Positions 23,964 through 36,637 of a stretch of DNA of 64,000 nucleotides are shown here, piece by piece. The number at the start of each line of letters is the position of its first letter. Positions within the stretch are counted from its first letter, which is position 1. The position numbers and the translations under genes were made by a program. The notes under the pieces are model-generated. The model was not told where the DNA came from. It saw only the letters and a list, made by a program, of their open reading frames with translations, and did no database searches. This DNA is from Stromatinia cepivora (taxonomy: Eukaryota; Ascomycota; Leotiomycetes; Helotiales; Sclerotiniaceae): NCBI GenBank assembly GCA_014898415.1, contig RCTD01000024.1, positions 310,001 through 374,000 on the forward strand, given 5' to 3'.

Positions 23964-25882
23964 TAATATAACGAAAATTTATATTGAAGATGATATTATT
24001 ATAACCCTTGGTATAATTGTAAATAGATTAGTTATATATCGGGTTAGTTTGGAATATGATATTTTTTGTATTATATTTCAAAATCGAATAGATGGTTATC
24101 TATTTCATAGAAATAATATATAAAATATACAAAAGATAATTTTGGTTTAGGAAAAAGTATTAATAGATTGAATATTAATACAAGAATTATTAGATATTAG
24201 TTTTATTTATCGATAAATAAAAAAAATGAATAAAAGTTTCCTCGAAGTGAAAAAAGATAATTCTTCATTTGGAAAACGATAAATATAGAATTTTTTGAAA
24301 AGGAATCCTGAAATTAAAATCAAAAGATAATATCGAACCGATTCTGTATATATTTCAGATATTATTAATGAAATTATTGGTAAGTAGTTTGAAAAGCTCA
24401 ATTTGCCCTTGATTAAATATATTAAGCCCGAAAATTAATGGAATATAAATGAAACTAATATTATAAAAGATCAGGGTTTAAATAGCTTAATAGTAAGAAA
24501 TTCAGAATATTATTTTATTCAAAAAAAAACAATCTGGTTTAAAAGTTTGGATATCTTTTATTAAATACATTTCGGCAATAAAATAGATATTCAAATTATT
24601 CGTTATTTTCAAAAGAAAATATATATAATAATAATGATTTTCTATAAATCTTATTTTATATAAGGAATAGAAATTCATTATTATAAATAATGAATGGATG
24701 ATAAATATTATAGAGTTTGAATAATTGAAAATGATTTTTATTCTTCAAATTATCCTTTTCCGATTTAAAGAAACTAGATTATTTATATTAAATGATTATA
24801 AAAATCATGAAATTATTGAATTTATATTTGAATGTTTTAAGAATAATATTCATCTTCTATTTCTACTATTATATATATTATATATACTATAATTATTAGA
24901 TTTATCAATATTCTTATTTCTCAAAAATACTTATAAGCATTATTTCAACAAATTGGATTCTTTATTGGATTCTTCAATAACTGGGAAATATAGTTTTTTT
25001 GTTTGTTATCAAAAAGCTAGAATAGAAAGTTTGATAATTTATAATATCAAATCTGGATGAAAGGTTTCTGATTTATAACTTCAAAATTGTATTAAGCTTT
25101 TTATAAGTCATTTATTGTTTGAAAATAGCAATAATGAAATTCTAAATCAAAATTTATCACGGGATAGTATGATTACACAGCACTTTCAGGGATCGTTGAA
25201 TAGGTGGTACACGTGATTGGTAGAGTAAAAGAATTGAATGACTTGCCCTTGATTATATGAATCAAGAGCTGTATATATAGAACAAATGAGTGGTTATCTA
25301 GCCGATATGCACTTTAATTAGGCTAGATCTTTGTTTATTAGTATATCAGGATCACCTTATCAATTGGTGGATTGGTAAGGGCTAGTAGATCCTTCATTCC
25401 GATTGGAAAGCATACGCTTTGATCCTTCATAAGATACAGGGGATTGCGGGGCTTTCCGTGACAAAATTCTATTTCAAATGAGGATCTTTAGTATTAATAG
25501 AATATAGAATCATTTTTTATTTTATAGAAAATCTTTTAAAAAATATTAGATCTTCGAAAATATATATATACAATGATTCAAAAAAAAAGAAATCGATTTT
25601 CCAATTCGTCGATTATTATTTTGTAAGATTACAAAAGATTTTGATACTAAGGATTATAAATTTATATAATTAGAATATCGAATAAAATAATTGGAATATA
25701 AATTAGAACAGATTATACCTAAAAAAATACGAATAATAAAAACTAATCCGAATTCAAGATTTGCAGGGATTAAAGCTATTCAGGAAGCGCAAATTGAGAC
25801 TGAGGATCGTAAAATTGAAAAGGATGATTCTAATAATGATTATGAAACAGATACTATAAGGGATTTTATTGAAGTAGAGTAA
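23964..25882 (+). pseudogene. pogo/Fot1-type transposase remnant
   Basis: After the LTR insertion the plus strand reads KIYIEDDIIITLGIIV, then YRVSLEYDIF and QNRIDGYL. This follows the Psq-type helix-turn-helix pattern (ALxAI..G.SIRRAxxEYGIPRSTLxxRI.G) of pogo-family transposases. The C-terminal part at 25691-25882 (PNSRFAGIKAIQEAQIETEDR...IEVE) matches the usual tail of fungal Fot1-like proteins. Stops are frequent between them and the solo LTR interrupts the gene at 25155. The N-terminus before the HTH would lie left of the LTR insertion, before 21627. The gene is dead; identification rests on the two ends. Confidence 0.65.
25155..25463. mobile_element. Solo LTR, little mutated
   Basis: A 309-bp segment clearly richer in GC than its surroundings. 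It begins TATCACGG (originally TGTCACGG) and ends CCGTGACA, and is flanked by AAATT on both sides (25150-25154 and 25464-25468). It interrupts the pogo-like transposase. It is a different family from every other LTR in the window. Orientation cannot be decided. Confidence 0.8.
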
Positions 25883-25973
25883 TTGTTGAATTATTAAAGT
25901 TTAAAATTTATATAATGATATTTTCGAGGTGGCCCAAAACAGGGGGTGGCCCGAAAGTGGGGTATTAGACTTA

Positions 25974-26183
25974 GCTACTAGGATATATATACTATATAAT
26001 ACCTATTTAAAGAAGAATCTAAATGAGATAAAATAAAGAATATTTCCATTCAATTCCCATCCCTATCCCCATCCCCATCACCATCACCCATCTGCACAGA
26101 ATCCTCACCCCTACCCCTATCAAAACCCCTACCAAAACCCCTACCAAAACCCAAATCAAATAAACTAATATCAACCTCAATAT
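25974..26183. repeat. C-rich simple sequence
   Basis: 26045-26155 is built of CCCCAT/CCATCA and CCCCTAC/AAAACC words on the plus strand. Similar CTCAAT/CCCCA low-complexity sequence resumes at 26641-26700 on the other side of the short hAT-like element, so that element landed in a microsatellite-like tract. Confidence 0.6.
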
Positions 26184-26640
26184 TAGACTGTACAGAAATA
26201 ATCCGCAACTCACAGATACCCGCAGATAATCCGCCCTATACCAAAGCTACTACTCATCCCATGGATTATCTATTGAGATTTAAAATAATCCGCTCTATAT
26301 AAATTATCTGCAAATTATCTATAGATATCTATCAATTCGTAAATAAATGAATTATTTATAAATTAATAAATATCTATAAATAATTTGTATAATTTATAAA
26401 AAATTTAAAATTAGTATTAAAATTAATATAAAAATTATAAATCTAAATGAATATTTGTAAATTATTTATAGATAATCTATCAATCTATAAATAAATAAAT
26501 TATCTATGAATTGATAAATATCTATAAATAATCTATAGATACTTGTTCAGATTTTCCAATTATCCACTTTGCCAATAGATTATCTACGGATTATCTACCA
26601 GAGTCATTATCCGCCCCGCGGGTAACTGTTACGCAGTTTA
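26184..26640 (-). mobile_element. Short hAT-like element related to 13558-19273
   Basis: The left end TAGACTGTACAG and right end CTGTTACGCAGTTTA correspond to RIPped versions of the TAGGCTGCGCA termini of the larger element, in inverse orientation. Sub-terminal ATACCCGCAGATAATCCGCC words are shared. It is 457 bp with no coding capacity. An 8-bp duplication is not obvious here. Confidence 0.6.
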
Positions 26641-27241
26641 CAAGTCAATCTCAATCTCAACCTCAATCTCAACCGCATCCCCACCCCCATTCCCCAAAAC
26701 ATCTTATAAACTCTGGATCCCTTAAGCTTTAACACTTCCTCCCCCCCTTCCCAAAAAATTCAATACTCAGATATATAAAGCCAGTTCATTATCAAGTACA
26801 AAGCACCAAGCACCAAATAATATCAATAGCAATAATAAGATTATATTTTGTTGGACAGACTTCGTAAGGGGGTGTATACACAAAACATGTATAGGGTAAA
26901 GATGGTTCTATTATTCTATCTAACCTTTTTGTATAACAGGATTCTACTAATCTATATAGACACTACTATCCCATTTACAATATAAAAGAAACATATAATA
27001 ATATCATATATTTCGTTAATCATATATTCCAATACAGGTTTAACTTTCTTTTTCATATAAAGTACTATATATACAAATCAAATTGATTATTGAAATACAA
27101 ATAGCTACCTAATCGTTTAGTTCGATCCTTGTACTCATTTTCTATTCAAACGAATATAATGAATTCTTTCTTTAAATCAATCAAACATTTAATATTTGCG
27201 TTTTTCAATTTCATCGAAACAAAAACTTTTTATTCTATATA

Positions 27242-27961
27242 TATTTCTTGATCAACTCGATCGATATTTCTGATTTCGGAATTATACTGACAATTATAGA
27301 ACTACTGAAGATTGTATTTGCCGAACTCCCGAAAATGTATATTTCATATCGATTATAGAGCAATTAATTGCATTAAAATCTTACCCTGTATTTGCTATAA
27401 AGTTTGTATTGTTTATAACATACTGATTCTTTGTACAATAAAGCTCTTCAATTATACAATACTGCGAATACTTTGGTTCAACCAAATCAAAATCTTATTC
27501 TTCCGATCGATAGCAAAGAGCTTGCTCTTTATTGTTATAATATTTTTCAATTCATTATTCTGATTATACCGGAACATTTTGTTCCATTTGTACGAAATCG
27601 TATTATACCTGTTCAAATATAATCGATATATATTTCATATATCAATAATCTTTTGATATAAAATCGGGGTATTTTGGTTAAAGGATTTTATGAAGAGTAT
27701 TATCATCAAGGATTGACTCCTTTTCTTGAATATCGTTATGTAAAGAGGTATTTCGGGAACAGTTATGGAAATTGTAAATAACGCGATTATAGAATGCGCT
27801 GTGTATATTCAGATCGTCTATGTACTAGTCCTACCAGCCGATCTAATCCATCTCCTTCTCCTTGCGTTTCTCCCGATCGGAATCCTACTTCTCTTCTTTC
27901 AACAAAGAAGCCTCTTTTGCTTAATTTTGGTTTTGTAGAAAAGCTTTTCATTATTAATTGA
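27242..27961 (+). pseudogene. Antisense frame at the 3' end of copia element E
   Basis: Frame 2 of the plus strand can be followed for about 240 codons to TGA at 27959-27961. All interruptions are TAA/TAG codons of the kind produced from CAA/CAG, so the original was open and Gln-rich (SLYNKALQLYNTANTLVQPN..., FLEYRYVKRYFGNSYGNC, CTSPTSRSNPSPSPCVSP). The last 200 bases are less AT-shifted. It lies between the RNase H end and the 3' LTR of E and runs opposite to pol. It may be an additional antisense ORF of the element. No family recognised. Confidence 0.45.
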
Positions 27962-28251
27962 TTTGTATAATATCTAAGTATTTTTGTCTTTTGATTTAAA
28001 AAATGAAATCAAAATGAAAAATTTTCTTTTTGCAATTTTTAAAAATAAAATATGAAATATAAAAATGATTAATGTTATATTCCTATATCAATTTTGGTTT
28101 ATATAAAGGTTTAATCGATTTTTGTATGAATTTCTTGTTTTATTTATTCCTTTATATATATTTCGAGAGTATTTATATCAATAAATTTTTCTAAGTTATT
28201 ATTAGGATTAGCTTTTATCATTGTATTAGCAATATTATCGAATTCATTGAT

Positions 28252-28722
28252 CTATCTTATTTCTATCAATTCTCTTTGTTTATATGATTGTCGAAATATT
28301 ATAATATCGATTATCAATCTTTTTTTTTTCATTGTATTTAATTTAACAAGGTATTTGTATAACGAATATAAATCAATATATACAATAATTGGGATATTAG
28401 GGATATCGAATTGTAGGGTAATAATTTGTAAAATAGATCGTATTATAAGATTGATATCTATTCCTACTACTATTCCATATATTTCAGATATTAGTATATT
28501 GTATATAATTTTTTTGTTTTTTATATTACTATAATAGATGATATTGCTTTTTATTTCGAAAATATTTTTGTTTAATATATTTTCATTTATAAGCAAAATA
28601 ACGAATCCTATTTGATTATTCAAATCCTTATTATTGGTAAAGAATTTATCAATAAAAACGAATAATTTCATATAATCTTTTTCAAAAGGAATGAAACGAA
28701 GATTTCGATTAAAGTTTTTCAT
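28252..28722 (-). pseudogene. copia RNase H remnant (element E)
   Basis: 156 open residues with the RNase H layout of fungal Ty1/copia polyproteins: LFVFIDKFFTNNKDLNNQIG at the first catalytic segment (VFxDASFANNKDLxSQ in intact relatives), KKIIYNILISEIYG (SVLASELYA) and IVYIDLYSLYKYLVKL (TDSxSLYxxLVKLG). The catalytic Asp/Glu positions can be followed, but several neighbours are altered by G-to-A type changes. The protein would be non-functional. Confidence 0.75.
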
Positions 28723-28899
28723 CTATCAATCTAATCTTTTATTAAACAATTTGATATTTTCGTTTGATAGATCTTGATATTATACAATGATTAATAGATT
28801 GTATAATACTTTTGGCTAACAAATTATAGCAATATATACTCCTTTAATTCTTTGTTCCCAATATTGCTTTGAATTATTAATCTTTCTGATTTTCTTTTT

Positions 28900-29163
28900 T
28901 TAATCTTTTTGTATAAATATAAGATTGTTTTTTGTATATTGTATTATATATCCATTAAATATTAATAAGATATCATTTGTAAAATATTCTCCTAATTTGG
29001 TTTTGATATTTATATTAATCAATTCTTTGTTTTTTAGTTTTAGGAATTGTTTATTTATAAGAATAAAGATATCGTTTGTTTGTATTTCTATAATTCCGAA
29101 TTGTATATTCTTTGAATCCAAGATTAACAAATAAGGGTTATATAATAATATAATCATATTCAA
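28900..29163 (-). pseudogene. copia reverse transcriptase fragment (element E)
   Basis: An 87-residue frame containing FGIIEIQTNDIFILINKQFL, the degraded counterpart of the GLVGMQTDDTLxLxxxxF stretch that follows the catalytic core in fungal copia RTs. The second Asp of TDD is now Asn (TND). Element D was inserted just upstream in the coding direction (29339), cutting the polymerase from the integrase half at 37.4-41.5 kb. Confidence 0.6.
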
Positions 29164-29537
29164 TCTCTTTTGATAATATTTCCAATAGATTGCCCATTAA
29201 TATGTTTCTGTTTCTGCGATACTGTATAATAGCTTTTTAACTATCATAATTGTATTTTTTGTATATTTACTTTGAAGTTCTTTTAATAAATTTACTAATA
29301 TAATACAATTCAAAGATGTTTTTGATTATATATATGTTTTGTTAACTTTTGGTGCAGGAAGTAGTAGTATTGTTGACTATGTAGATTGAACTAAGGATCT
29401 ATAATTCTAGTAGGAGTAGAATTGAGGTTATCCCCAAATATGGTCTGTGCACCATTATGGTCTCGTAACCTCAATTCTAATCCTATGATAACCTTATTTC
29501 CAATATTTCCTTATTGAAAATATTCTATTCGATCCTT

Positions 29538-29765
29538 CTAAACTACTAATCCCAACATTTTCTTGAATCTTTCGAAAGCAATCCTTACACAAGGCTTCGT
29601 TATTCCATCAGTAATTATATTGTATATATTGATATAATTAATAGTGATTTTCTCTTTTTCTATTAAATCCCTAATGAAATGATAATTGATATCTATATGT
29701 TTGAATCGTTTATACAAATATAGGTTTTTGGTTAAAACTAAAATGCTTTGATTATTATTAAGCAT
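29538..29765 (-). pseudogene. copia RNase H C-terminus (element D)
   Basis: 75 residues ending the polyprotein: RFKHIDINYHFIRDLIEKEK, then NIITDGITKP and FERFKKMLGL. This is the standard copia ending (SKHIDIRYHFIRDxVExG...ADxLTKPL...F...LG). It is among the least damaged coding stretches of the nest and fixes the orientation of element D. Confidence 0.85.
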
Positions 29766-31430
29766 TTAAATTGTATCTCTATTCTTTCCAATATAACTTG
29801 ATCTAAATAGATCTTTGAGTATTTGTACAACTCATCTCCCTTGTTTAATGAATATTATTATCACAATATATTCTGATTCTATATTAGAGATAGTTATAAA
29901 CATTTGTTTCTTATTAACCCACAATATAAAACCTCCATAAAATATTACAACTCCCTTTGAAATACTTTTCCAATTATATTTATTATTAATCCAATTTGTA
30001 TTTATATATATTTTTATTATATTATCAAATATATTGTATTCTTTGCAAATATCAAATTATACTTTTTTAACCTGAATTATAACTTCTGTTTGATTGTTAA
30101 TTATAGATATTGTATCAGATTCTTTAAAGCTATAATATAATGTTTTGCTGGTTTTATTATAAATTATAAAAGTCTTCCAATTGAGAATACTATATCTAAT
30201 CGAATATATATTATTAAATGAATTATATTTCCTATTCGTTATTGATATTCATTTATATCTATTAATTCATCATTATCGGTTATTAGCCGGAAATAAATAT
30301 AATCCATTATTAGCAGTTTCTTGATTTGATATTATTTATATATAATATCATATTTGATTAATATAATATCAAAATATTCTTTTTGATCTATAATTAATAT
30401 ATATATTTTTCTATTACAAATGATTTTAACATTTAGGATTTTACTAATCTCCTTTAGATTCTTGATGTTAAAACAAACCGATAACTTTTCATCGAATTAA
30501 ATGATTTACAATGATATATATAATGCAATAACGATATCATCGATATATACCAATAATATTATATCATAATCTTTAAATATATACAGATATAGATCTACCA
30601 AACTTTATACAAAACCCATACCTAAAAGCTCTTTCTTCAATAATAAACTTTAGTTTCTTTTAGTTTGCTTCAAACTATATAGGCTTCATAGGGCTTGTAA
30701 TATATGTCCCTTTTTGACTTTGATATTTTAGGGTAGTTCAAGATAGATCTCTTCCTTCAAGTATGATTCAATAAAAACGTTTTTGATATCGAAATATGAA
30801 TATTCCAAATTTTCCTTTGCGATAATAATTAGGAATAATCTGAATATATTTAGTTTTATTGTTAATACAAACGTTTCGTTATAATTCTTTCCTAATACTT
30901 AATTAAATCTTTGAGTTATTAATTTTACCTTGAATTATTCTATCTTATTATCCTTAATTTTAATTATAAATATCTATTTTATCGAAACTAGATTATTTCT
31001 TTTAAGGAATATATATTCTTCCCAAATATCATTTTGAATTAAAAATATAATTTCCTTTTGGATAATTTCCTTTTATTTTTCAAAATATTCTCGATCCAAT
31101 ATTACTTCCTTATAAGTTCTTGATATTTTGATTTCTAGAACTTCTTCGATTGGATATATTATATCTTCTGTATTATCTATATCTATCAACGAAATCATAA
31201 AATTTGAAACGATTTTGTTTTTGATATAAAGGTCCATTTTGTAAATAATTGGGATTATAATTATAATATATTCTACATTTTCTTGAGTTTTGGTCTATAT
31301 AGATATTATAATTAAGATTTTTATAATCTTACTTTCCTATTTTTCTTTAAGATCTTATTCCATATCTTTTTTCTATTTTCGTATTAGATACCTTAAGGAT
31401 TTATTTTCAAAATCCATTTCATCCTTTTAC

Positions 31431-31906
31431 TCAATCTCAAATGATTATAGATTTATTTCACTTTTTGATTCTATTGAAATAGGTTTATTAATAAAATTTA
31501 AAACAATTTTAAATTTTGTTTTTAATATAGATTCAGGGTTTGTAGAAATTGATTCTTAAATTGAACCCTTTGAAATAATAAATTCGATATCTAAAGTATC
31601 TTTGAAAAAAGATTCTTGATTTGTTTTCTGAATATTGCCATTTTCATTTTCATTGTATATTAATATTGATATATCTAATTTATCTGATTTCAATTTAACA
31701 ATTGGGGTGTTTAATATAATTATTGAATTCAGTATAATATCTGTTGAAGAGAATATTTGGAACAAAGGTGATACAGATATCGCATTTAATGTTGAGGATG
31801 GAGAAAATGCCTTGTTTGCTGTTGGTCTATTATAAGGTTTTCGATCTGGTTTTATATTCTTTATTCCTTGTAGGCCTAATTTATAATTTTTTAATTTAAG
31901 ATCCAA
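31431..31906 (-). pseudogene. copia integrase-RT linker (element D)
   Basis: The minus strand has a Ser/Glu/Lys-rich frame (GNIQKTNQESFFKDTLDIEF...) interrupted by a few stops and continuing TNPESI.KTKFKIVLNF. It lies between the integrase and RT regions. Its importance is that the same sequence occurs, in plus orientation, inside all three R3 elements (about 22890-23150, 33540-33830 and 39710-40000). Confidence 0.6.
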
Positions 31907-32193
31907 ATCTCCTTTTTGATAAGATTCATTTATAATTACTTTGTTTGATCAAAATGTATAATCTAATTCTGAAGAATATATTTTAATATATTTATTCGTA
32001 ACTTTTGAGTATTTTAGGAATATATCGACTCTTAAAGTATCCCGCAATTTGTTGTATCTCTACCCTTTCGGAATAATCTTGGGATTGATATAAATGTAAC
32101 ATTTGCTTTTCTAAACTTTGTATATCTTTATATTTGGTATTGTATCTGTAAAAGCTTCTATAAGGGATCGATTTATTCTGTTTATATCAAGAT

Positions 32194-34768
32194 TGTTAAC
32201 AAGTCATATTGAGTGGGTGGAAAAGCCTTATTATTCTAAGGTTATCTGGCTAAAAGCTATTATACAGATTATATGATTCAGTAGAATTATGTATAAGCTA
32301 ATCCCATTATAATATAATCCTATACTTAAATATACGGTATGATCCAAAATCCAACACTCCCCTAGAAGCATAACATATATAAAAGCAGAAAAGGCTAAAC
32401 TATAAATACCACAATTGATTTAAACCAAACTGAACAACATTAACCTGAAAATAGAAAGCTAATAGTGTTGAATAATCATTCCTTTACTAAATCTTTTAAG
32501 ATTTAAAATCTAATAAGATTCGAATAGAATAATCGCTTTACAATAGTATAATAATCTTTAAAGAATAATCAGTACCCCTCTTTTCATAATAAAAATTAAA
32601 GGAAATCTATCTTTCTTATTTCTAATCCTTCAATTGTATTAAATTAGAATCTTCAGTCTTATATTGTAATACAAATGCCTTTCTTTAATAGAATAATATA
32701 TTCTATAAAATCATATTTATAACTCTTCCTTTTGTAATAAAAGTATAATTAGTTATCAATTAGGATAATTGATAAATTATTAATTAGTAGTTTTTGCTTT
32801 AGAGAATTATTATATCTATTGATCTTTAGTATTATATTTGTTTAGATATTAATGATCTTTATATACTAACTGGTAAACTGCTACCTGCTTTAGGAAGCTA
32901 TAGTATCTGTCGATTTCTAGTATTATATTTATCTAAATATTAATAATCTCTATATATTAACTAATAAACTATTATTGGCTCCAGAAAGTTATGGTATTTA
33001 TCGATCTTTAATACCATACTTAACTAGGTATCTAATAATCTCTATATATTATATAACAGAGTTTAATAAATACACATCCTTCTATTATTAATATAATTGT
33101 TCGCTCCTTTTAATATATTGTTTTGTATATCTTTTGGTATATAATCTTCTTTTCTGATTCCATTTCTGGTTCTTTTTGTAGTCGCCTTTGGTTCTATCTT
33201 CGGCTTTTTTACTAGGGATACTCTCCTTCTCCCCCACAACTGTTAATATAGTTATTGTTGTAAATGTTGAATATGAAGATACAATAAAATAATATTGATC
33301 TGGGGGTAAGGACAAAATGATATTAAAGTGATACACAATAAACAACACATCAAAAGATGGCGAAACTGGTGGTTGTAATTATAAAAAGAAGAATAAGAAG
33401 ATATCAATAATAATATAAAAGAATAGTAATCGGGGAAAGGGTTGGATATTAATAGAGAATCCCCAAAAGGAATATAAAAAATATTTCTCTAAAACGGAAG
33501 CATTATTCTTTAAAATAAAAAACAATAATATCTCTTTAATACAAATGGTATAGGATATAATAAAGATGAAAATAGTAATATCCAGAAAACAAACCAAAAA
33601 TCTTTTTCCAAAAATACTTCAGATATCGAATCCATCATTCCAAAGATTCCAACTTAAGAATCAACTTTTACAAACCCTGAATCTATACCAGAAACAAAAT
33701 TTAAGATTGTTTTAAATTTTACTAATAAACCTATTTCAATAAAATCAAAAACAAAGTAAATCCATAATCATTTAAAACCGAATAAAAGAATACAATGGAT
33801 TTTGAAAACAAACCCCCAAAGTATTTAAAACGAAAATAAATATAGATTTCATAGTTCCCTTAAAAATTATATCAGAAATATAATCTCCAATATTCCTATT
33901 AGGTTTTCTATAGGGAATCTATCAATTGTATAAAGATCGAAAGTATTCGAGGAACAGGAATATTCGAGTTTTGTTCTGGAGAGGTTTCGAAAGATTTATT
34001 TTGCTTTATAGAATATTTATTTCTTATTATTATCATCGATATAAGGCAAAAAGGTTTCCGAAAGAGAAAGGAGATATCGAAGGAATTGGTTGACTCTTGA
34101 ATTGTTGGAAAAAAGAATATAAAAAGGTAGCATCTTTTATCTAAGTAATTTCTAAAACGGACTCTTTTATATTAACTATATTATTAAAATTCAACTTTGC
34201 CAATATATTTAATATAATGGGTTTCCCTATTTATCCGTTGAATAATCTATGATCCTATTCGATCCTATTCTGTAAATATATTTAATATAGTGGACTCCTT
34301 TGTTTATCTATTATACAAACTATTCTTTGTTTTGCCGGTTGTATTTAGTATAGTAGACTTCCCCGCTTAGTTATATCAATTTTGCTTGTTTATTCTGCCA
34401 ATATATTTAGTATAGTGGGCTTCCCTGTTCAGTTGTGTCGATTTTGCTCGTTTACTCTGCCGATATATTTAGTATAACAAACTTCCCCATTCAACTATAT
34501 CAACCTTGCTTGTTTATTCTATCAGATCTATCAAGGACTTAATCTTTCACCCCAAAAGACTAACCCTAAATTATACAATAATATACAGAACCCGGATTTA
34601 TAATTTGTTAATAAATTATATTGAATAAATGGAAAAGCCTTATTATTCTAAGATTATTTAGTTAAAAGCTATTATACAGATTATATGATTCAATAGAATC
34701 ATGTATAGGCTAATCCCATTATAGTATAGTCCCATGCTTAGATATACGGTATGATCCAAAATCCAACA
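32194..34768 (-). mobile_element. Non-autonomous LTR retroelement, family R3, copy b
   Basis: 2575 bp with duplication AAGAT (32189-32193 and 34769-34773). The left LTR keeps the original TGTTAACAAGTC start, and both LTRs end ATCCAACA. Inserted in element D's integrase-RT region. A purine tract (complement of CTCCCCTAG beside the left LTR) adjoins the LTR, supporting minus orientation. The interior is homologous to copies a and c and includes the plus-strand copia fragment. Confidence 0.85.
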
Positions 34769-35030
34769 AAGATCAATATTAATGCGATTCCTGATATAAG
34801 TATCGTGCTTTATAGCTTCATCCCAAAATTCTAATAATAATCCAGCTTCTTTTAGTATTGCTTTTATATCTGTCTCTGTAATCCTTATATTCTGTTCTAC
34901 GGATCCGTTTTGATACGAAGAGGCAATTATTATAATTTCGGATCGTATACCTGATGATTATTTACGAATAATTTGTAGGAATTCTGGTACGTTGTCAGTT
35001 CTAACTGCAATGATCTTTTCTTCAATAGCT
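34769..35030 (-). pseudogene. copia integrase fragment (element D)
   Basis: The minus strand translates as SSYQNGSVEQNIRITETDIK, then LLLEFWDEAIKHDTYIRNRI. This is the PYxPxQNGVAERxNRT...FWxEAxxTAxYxxNR block that closes the catalytic core of copia integrases, including the region of the third acidic residue. The reading frame is cut at the left by R3 copy b. Confidence 0.75.
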
Positions 35031-35542
35031 AATTCCATTTTCTTTTTCCAAATTTTCAATATTTGAATTGTATTATCTTTTTGTTTAAATAATATAATCC
35101 AATTTACTCTTATATAATTATCAATGATTAATATGAAATAACGATTCCCTTAAATCGATTTTGGGAATGGTTTTATAATATCGAAATGTATAAATTCGAG
35201 TCTTTTTGATTTGTACAGATTCAATTGCTTTGAAATACGATTAATTATTTTGATGAGTATATATACTTCGTAGATATCTAATTCAATTGGGATCTTTATT
35301 GGCTTGGTTATATTGAATACCTTGTATAGATTCTTGATCTTGTCTGAATCTAGATGATTGAATTTTTGATATTATAATAAGTATCTTTCTTTCTTTTTGA
35401 ATATTAATTCGTTATTGATATTTTTGATACTATTGATTATCTTTGAAGAAAAGCCTTTTTCCTGATCATTTTGGTATATATTAGAATAAAGAGCTGTATC
35501 CTTATATCCTTTGATCATATATGAAACCATATACATTCTGTC

Positions 35543-35725
35543 TTATATTCTAGTACGGATAACTTTCTTATTGTCCTTTTTGAAATATATATAATGAGAG
35601 TTGAATTCCTTTTGCAATCCTATTTCGCAAATCCTTTTTTCTAACAGCAAGTTTACTTTTAGTCTTGATATATATAATATATTTGAAAGTAGCATCTTAA
35701 AATCATCTTTGTATACTATATTCAT
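35543..35725 (-). pseudogene. GAG-pre-integrase region (element D)
   Basis: 60 residues with LLSNILYISRLKVNLLLEKRI, matching the LxDVLYVPxLxxNLLSxxxL motif found between protease and integrase in copia polyproteins. It sits just upstream of the integrase fragment, in the right order and strand. Confidence 0.7.
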
Positions 35726-36400
35726 TAAACCTTAATAACGATAATATATCACTCCTCTATCAACCTTTATCCTTTGTTTAACAATAAATTCTATTAATCT
35801 AAATAATAAAGATTGGTCAAATATATATGAAGAAATGTTTGTATTGATATATCATTTGTTAGGGGAAATCTTATTAATAATTTCCTTTATCAAATTACAA
35901 TTTTCCTTTATTATATCCTCAATATCGGAATCTGATTTAGAGATATTATTAGCAAAATATACTTGGTCTTTTTTGTTGAAATGGATTTTCTTCAGATTTG
36001 GTGATCCTTTTCTTCTTTGATAATAAAGGTAATTGCAAAGGAGTTTGTTGGTTTGTATTAAATGCAGGCAGTCTCGTATATAATAATCTTCCCTTTGGTA
36101 TAGATTGTAAGTATTGTTTGGGATCTCGAAATTTGATTCTTAATGTCGAAAAATGTACCTAGATCCTTTCGCAATTTGCGCTAGCTCTGATCCATCCTTA
36201 AAACGAAATTCTTTAGTTTGTAAATACTTAATCTTATCGTCGATATTAAAATTGATTTGGATATCTAATATATCCATTATTTCTTGATAATCGATTAAAA
36301 GATTATATATTAAAACCAAAAACAGAACAATATTTTGATATACTGATCAACAACTTTCATCTACAACTCCTAGTTTTTTTTTGTATTTTTTCAGTTTATC

Positions 36401-36637
36401 TCAAGCTTCGATAATAATCATATCAGAATAGATATTAAATTGGAATTTGAAGTTCTGGATTATCATTATATACATATTGACTATAACTACACTGATTCTG
36501 GTATATCTTGATTTAAAATATCTCCAAAATATATATACTATTGAATATTCATCGGTAAAGGCTTCATTGTTATTATTGAATGTTATACAAATATACAATA
36601 ATGTATTCGCTTCGTTTTTTAAGTATTCCGATTTCAA
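36401..36637 (-). pseudogene. gag-like remnant (element D)
   Basis: A 78-residue minus-strand frame (KSEYLKNEANTLLYICITFN... TRISVVIVNMYIMIIQNF) at the position expected for Gag, between the right LTR and the GAG-pre-integrase region. The sequence is too degraded for a firm match; the call rests mainly on location. Confidence 0.4.

Larger units (their letters stand above)
21482..25971 (+). mobile_element. pogo/Fot1-like DNA transposon with nested LTR element and solo LTR
   Basis: Inverted ends start AGTCTAATACCCCACTTTCG (left 21482, right complement ending 25971) and extend about 45 bp, with TA on both sides (21480-21481 and 25972-25973). Removing the LTR element at 21627-23958 and the solo LTR at 25155-25463, with their duplications, leaves about 1.84 kb, the size of a Fot1-type element, carrying a decayed plus-strand transposase (see pseudogene entry). 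It is heavily AT-shifted inside while its termini stay GC-rich. Confidence 0.85.
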
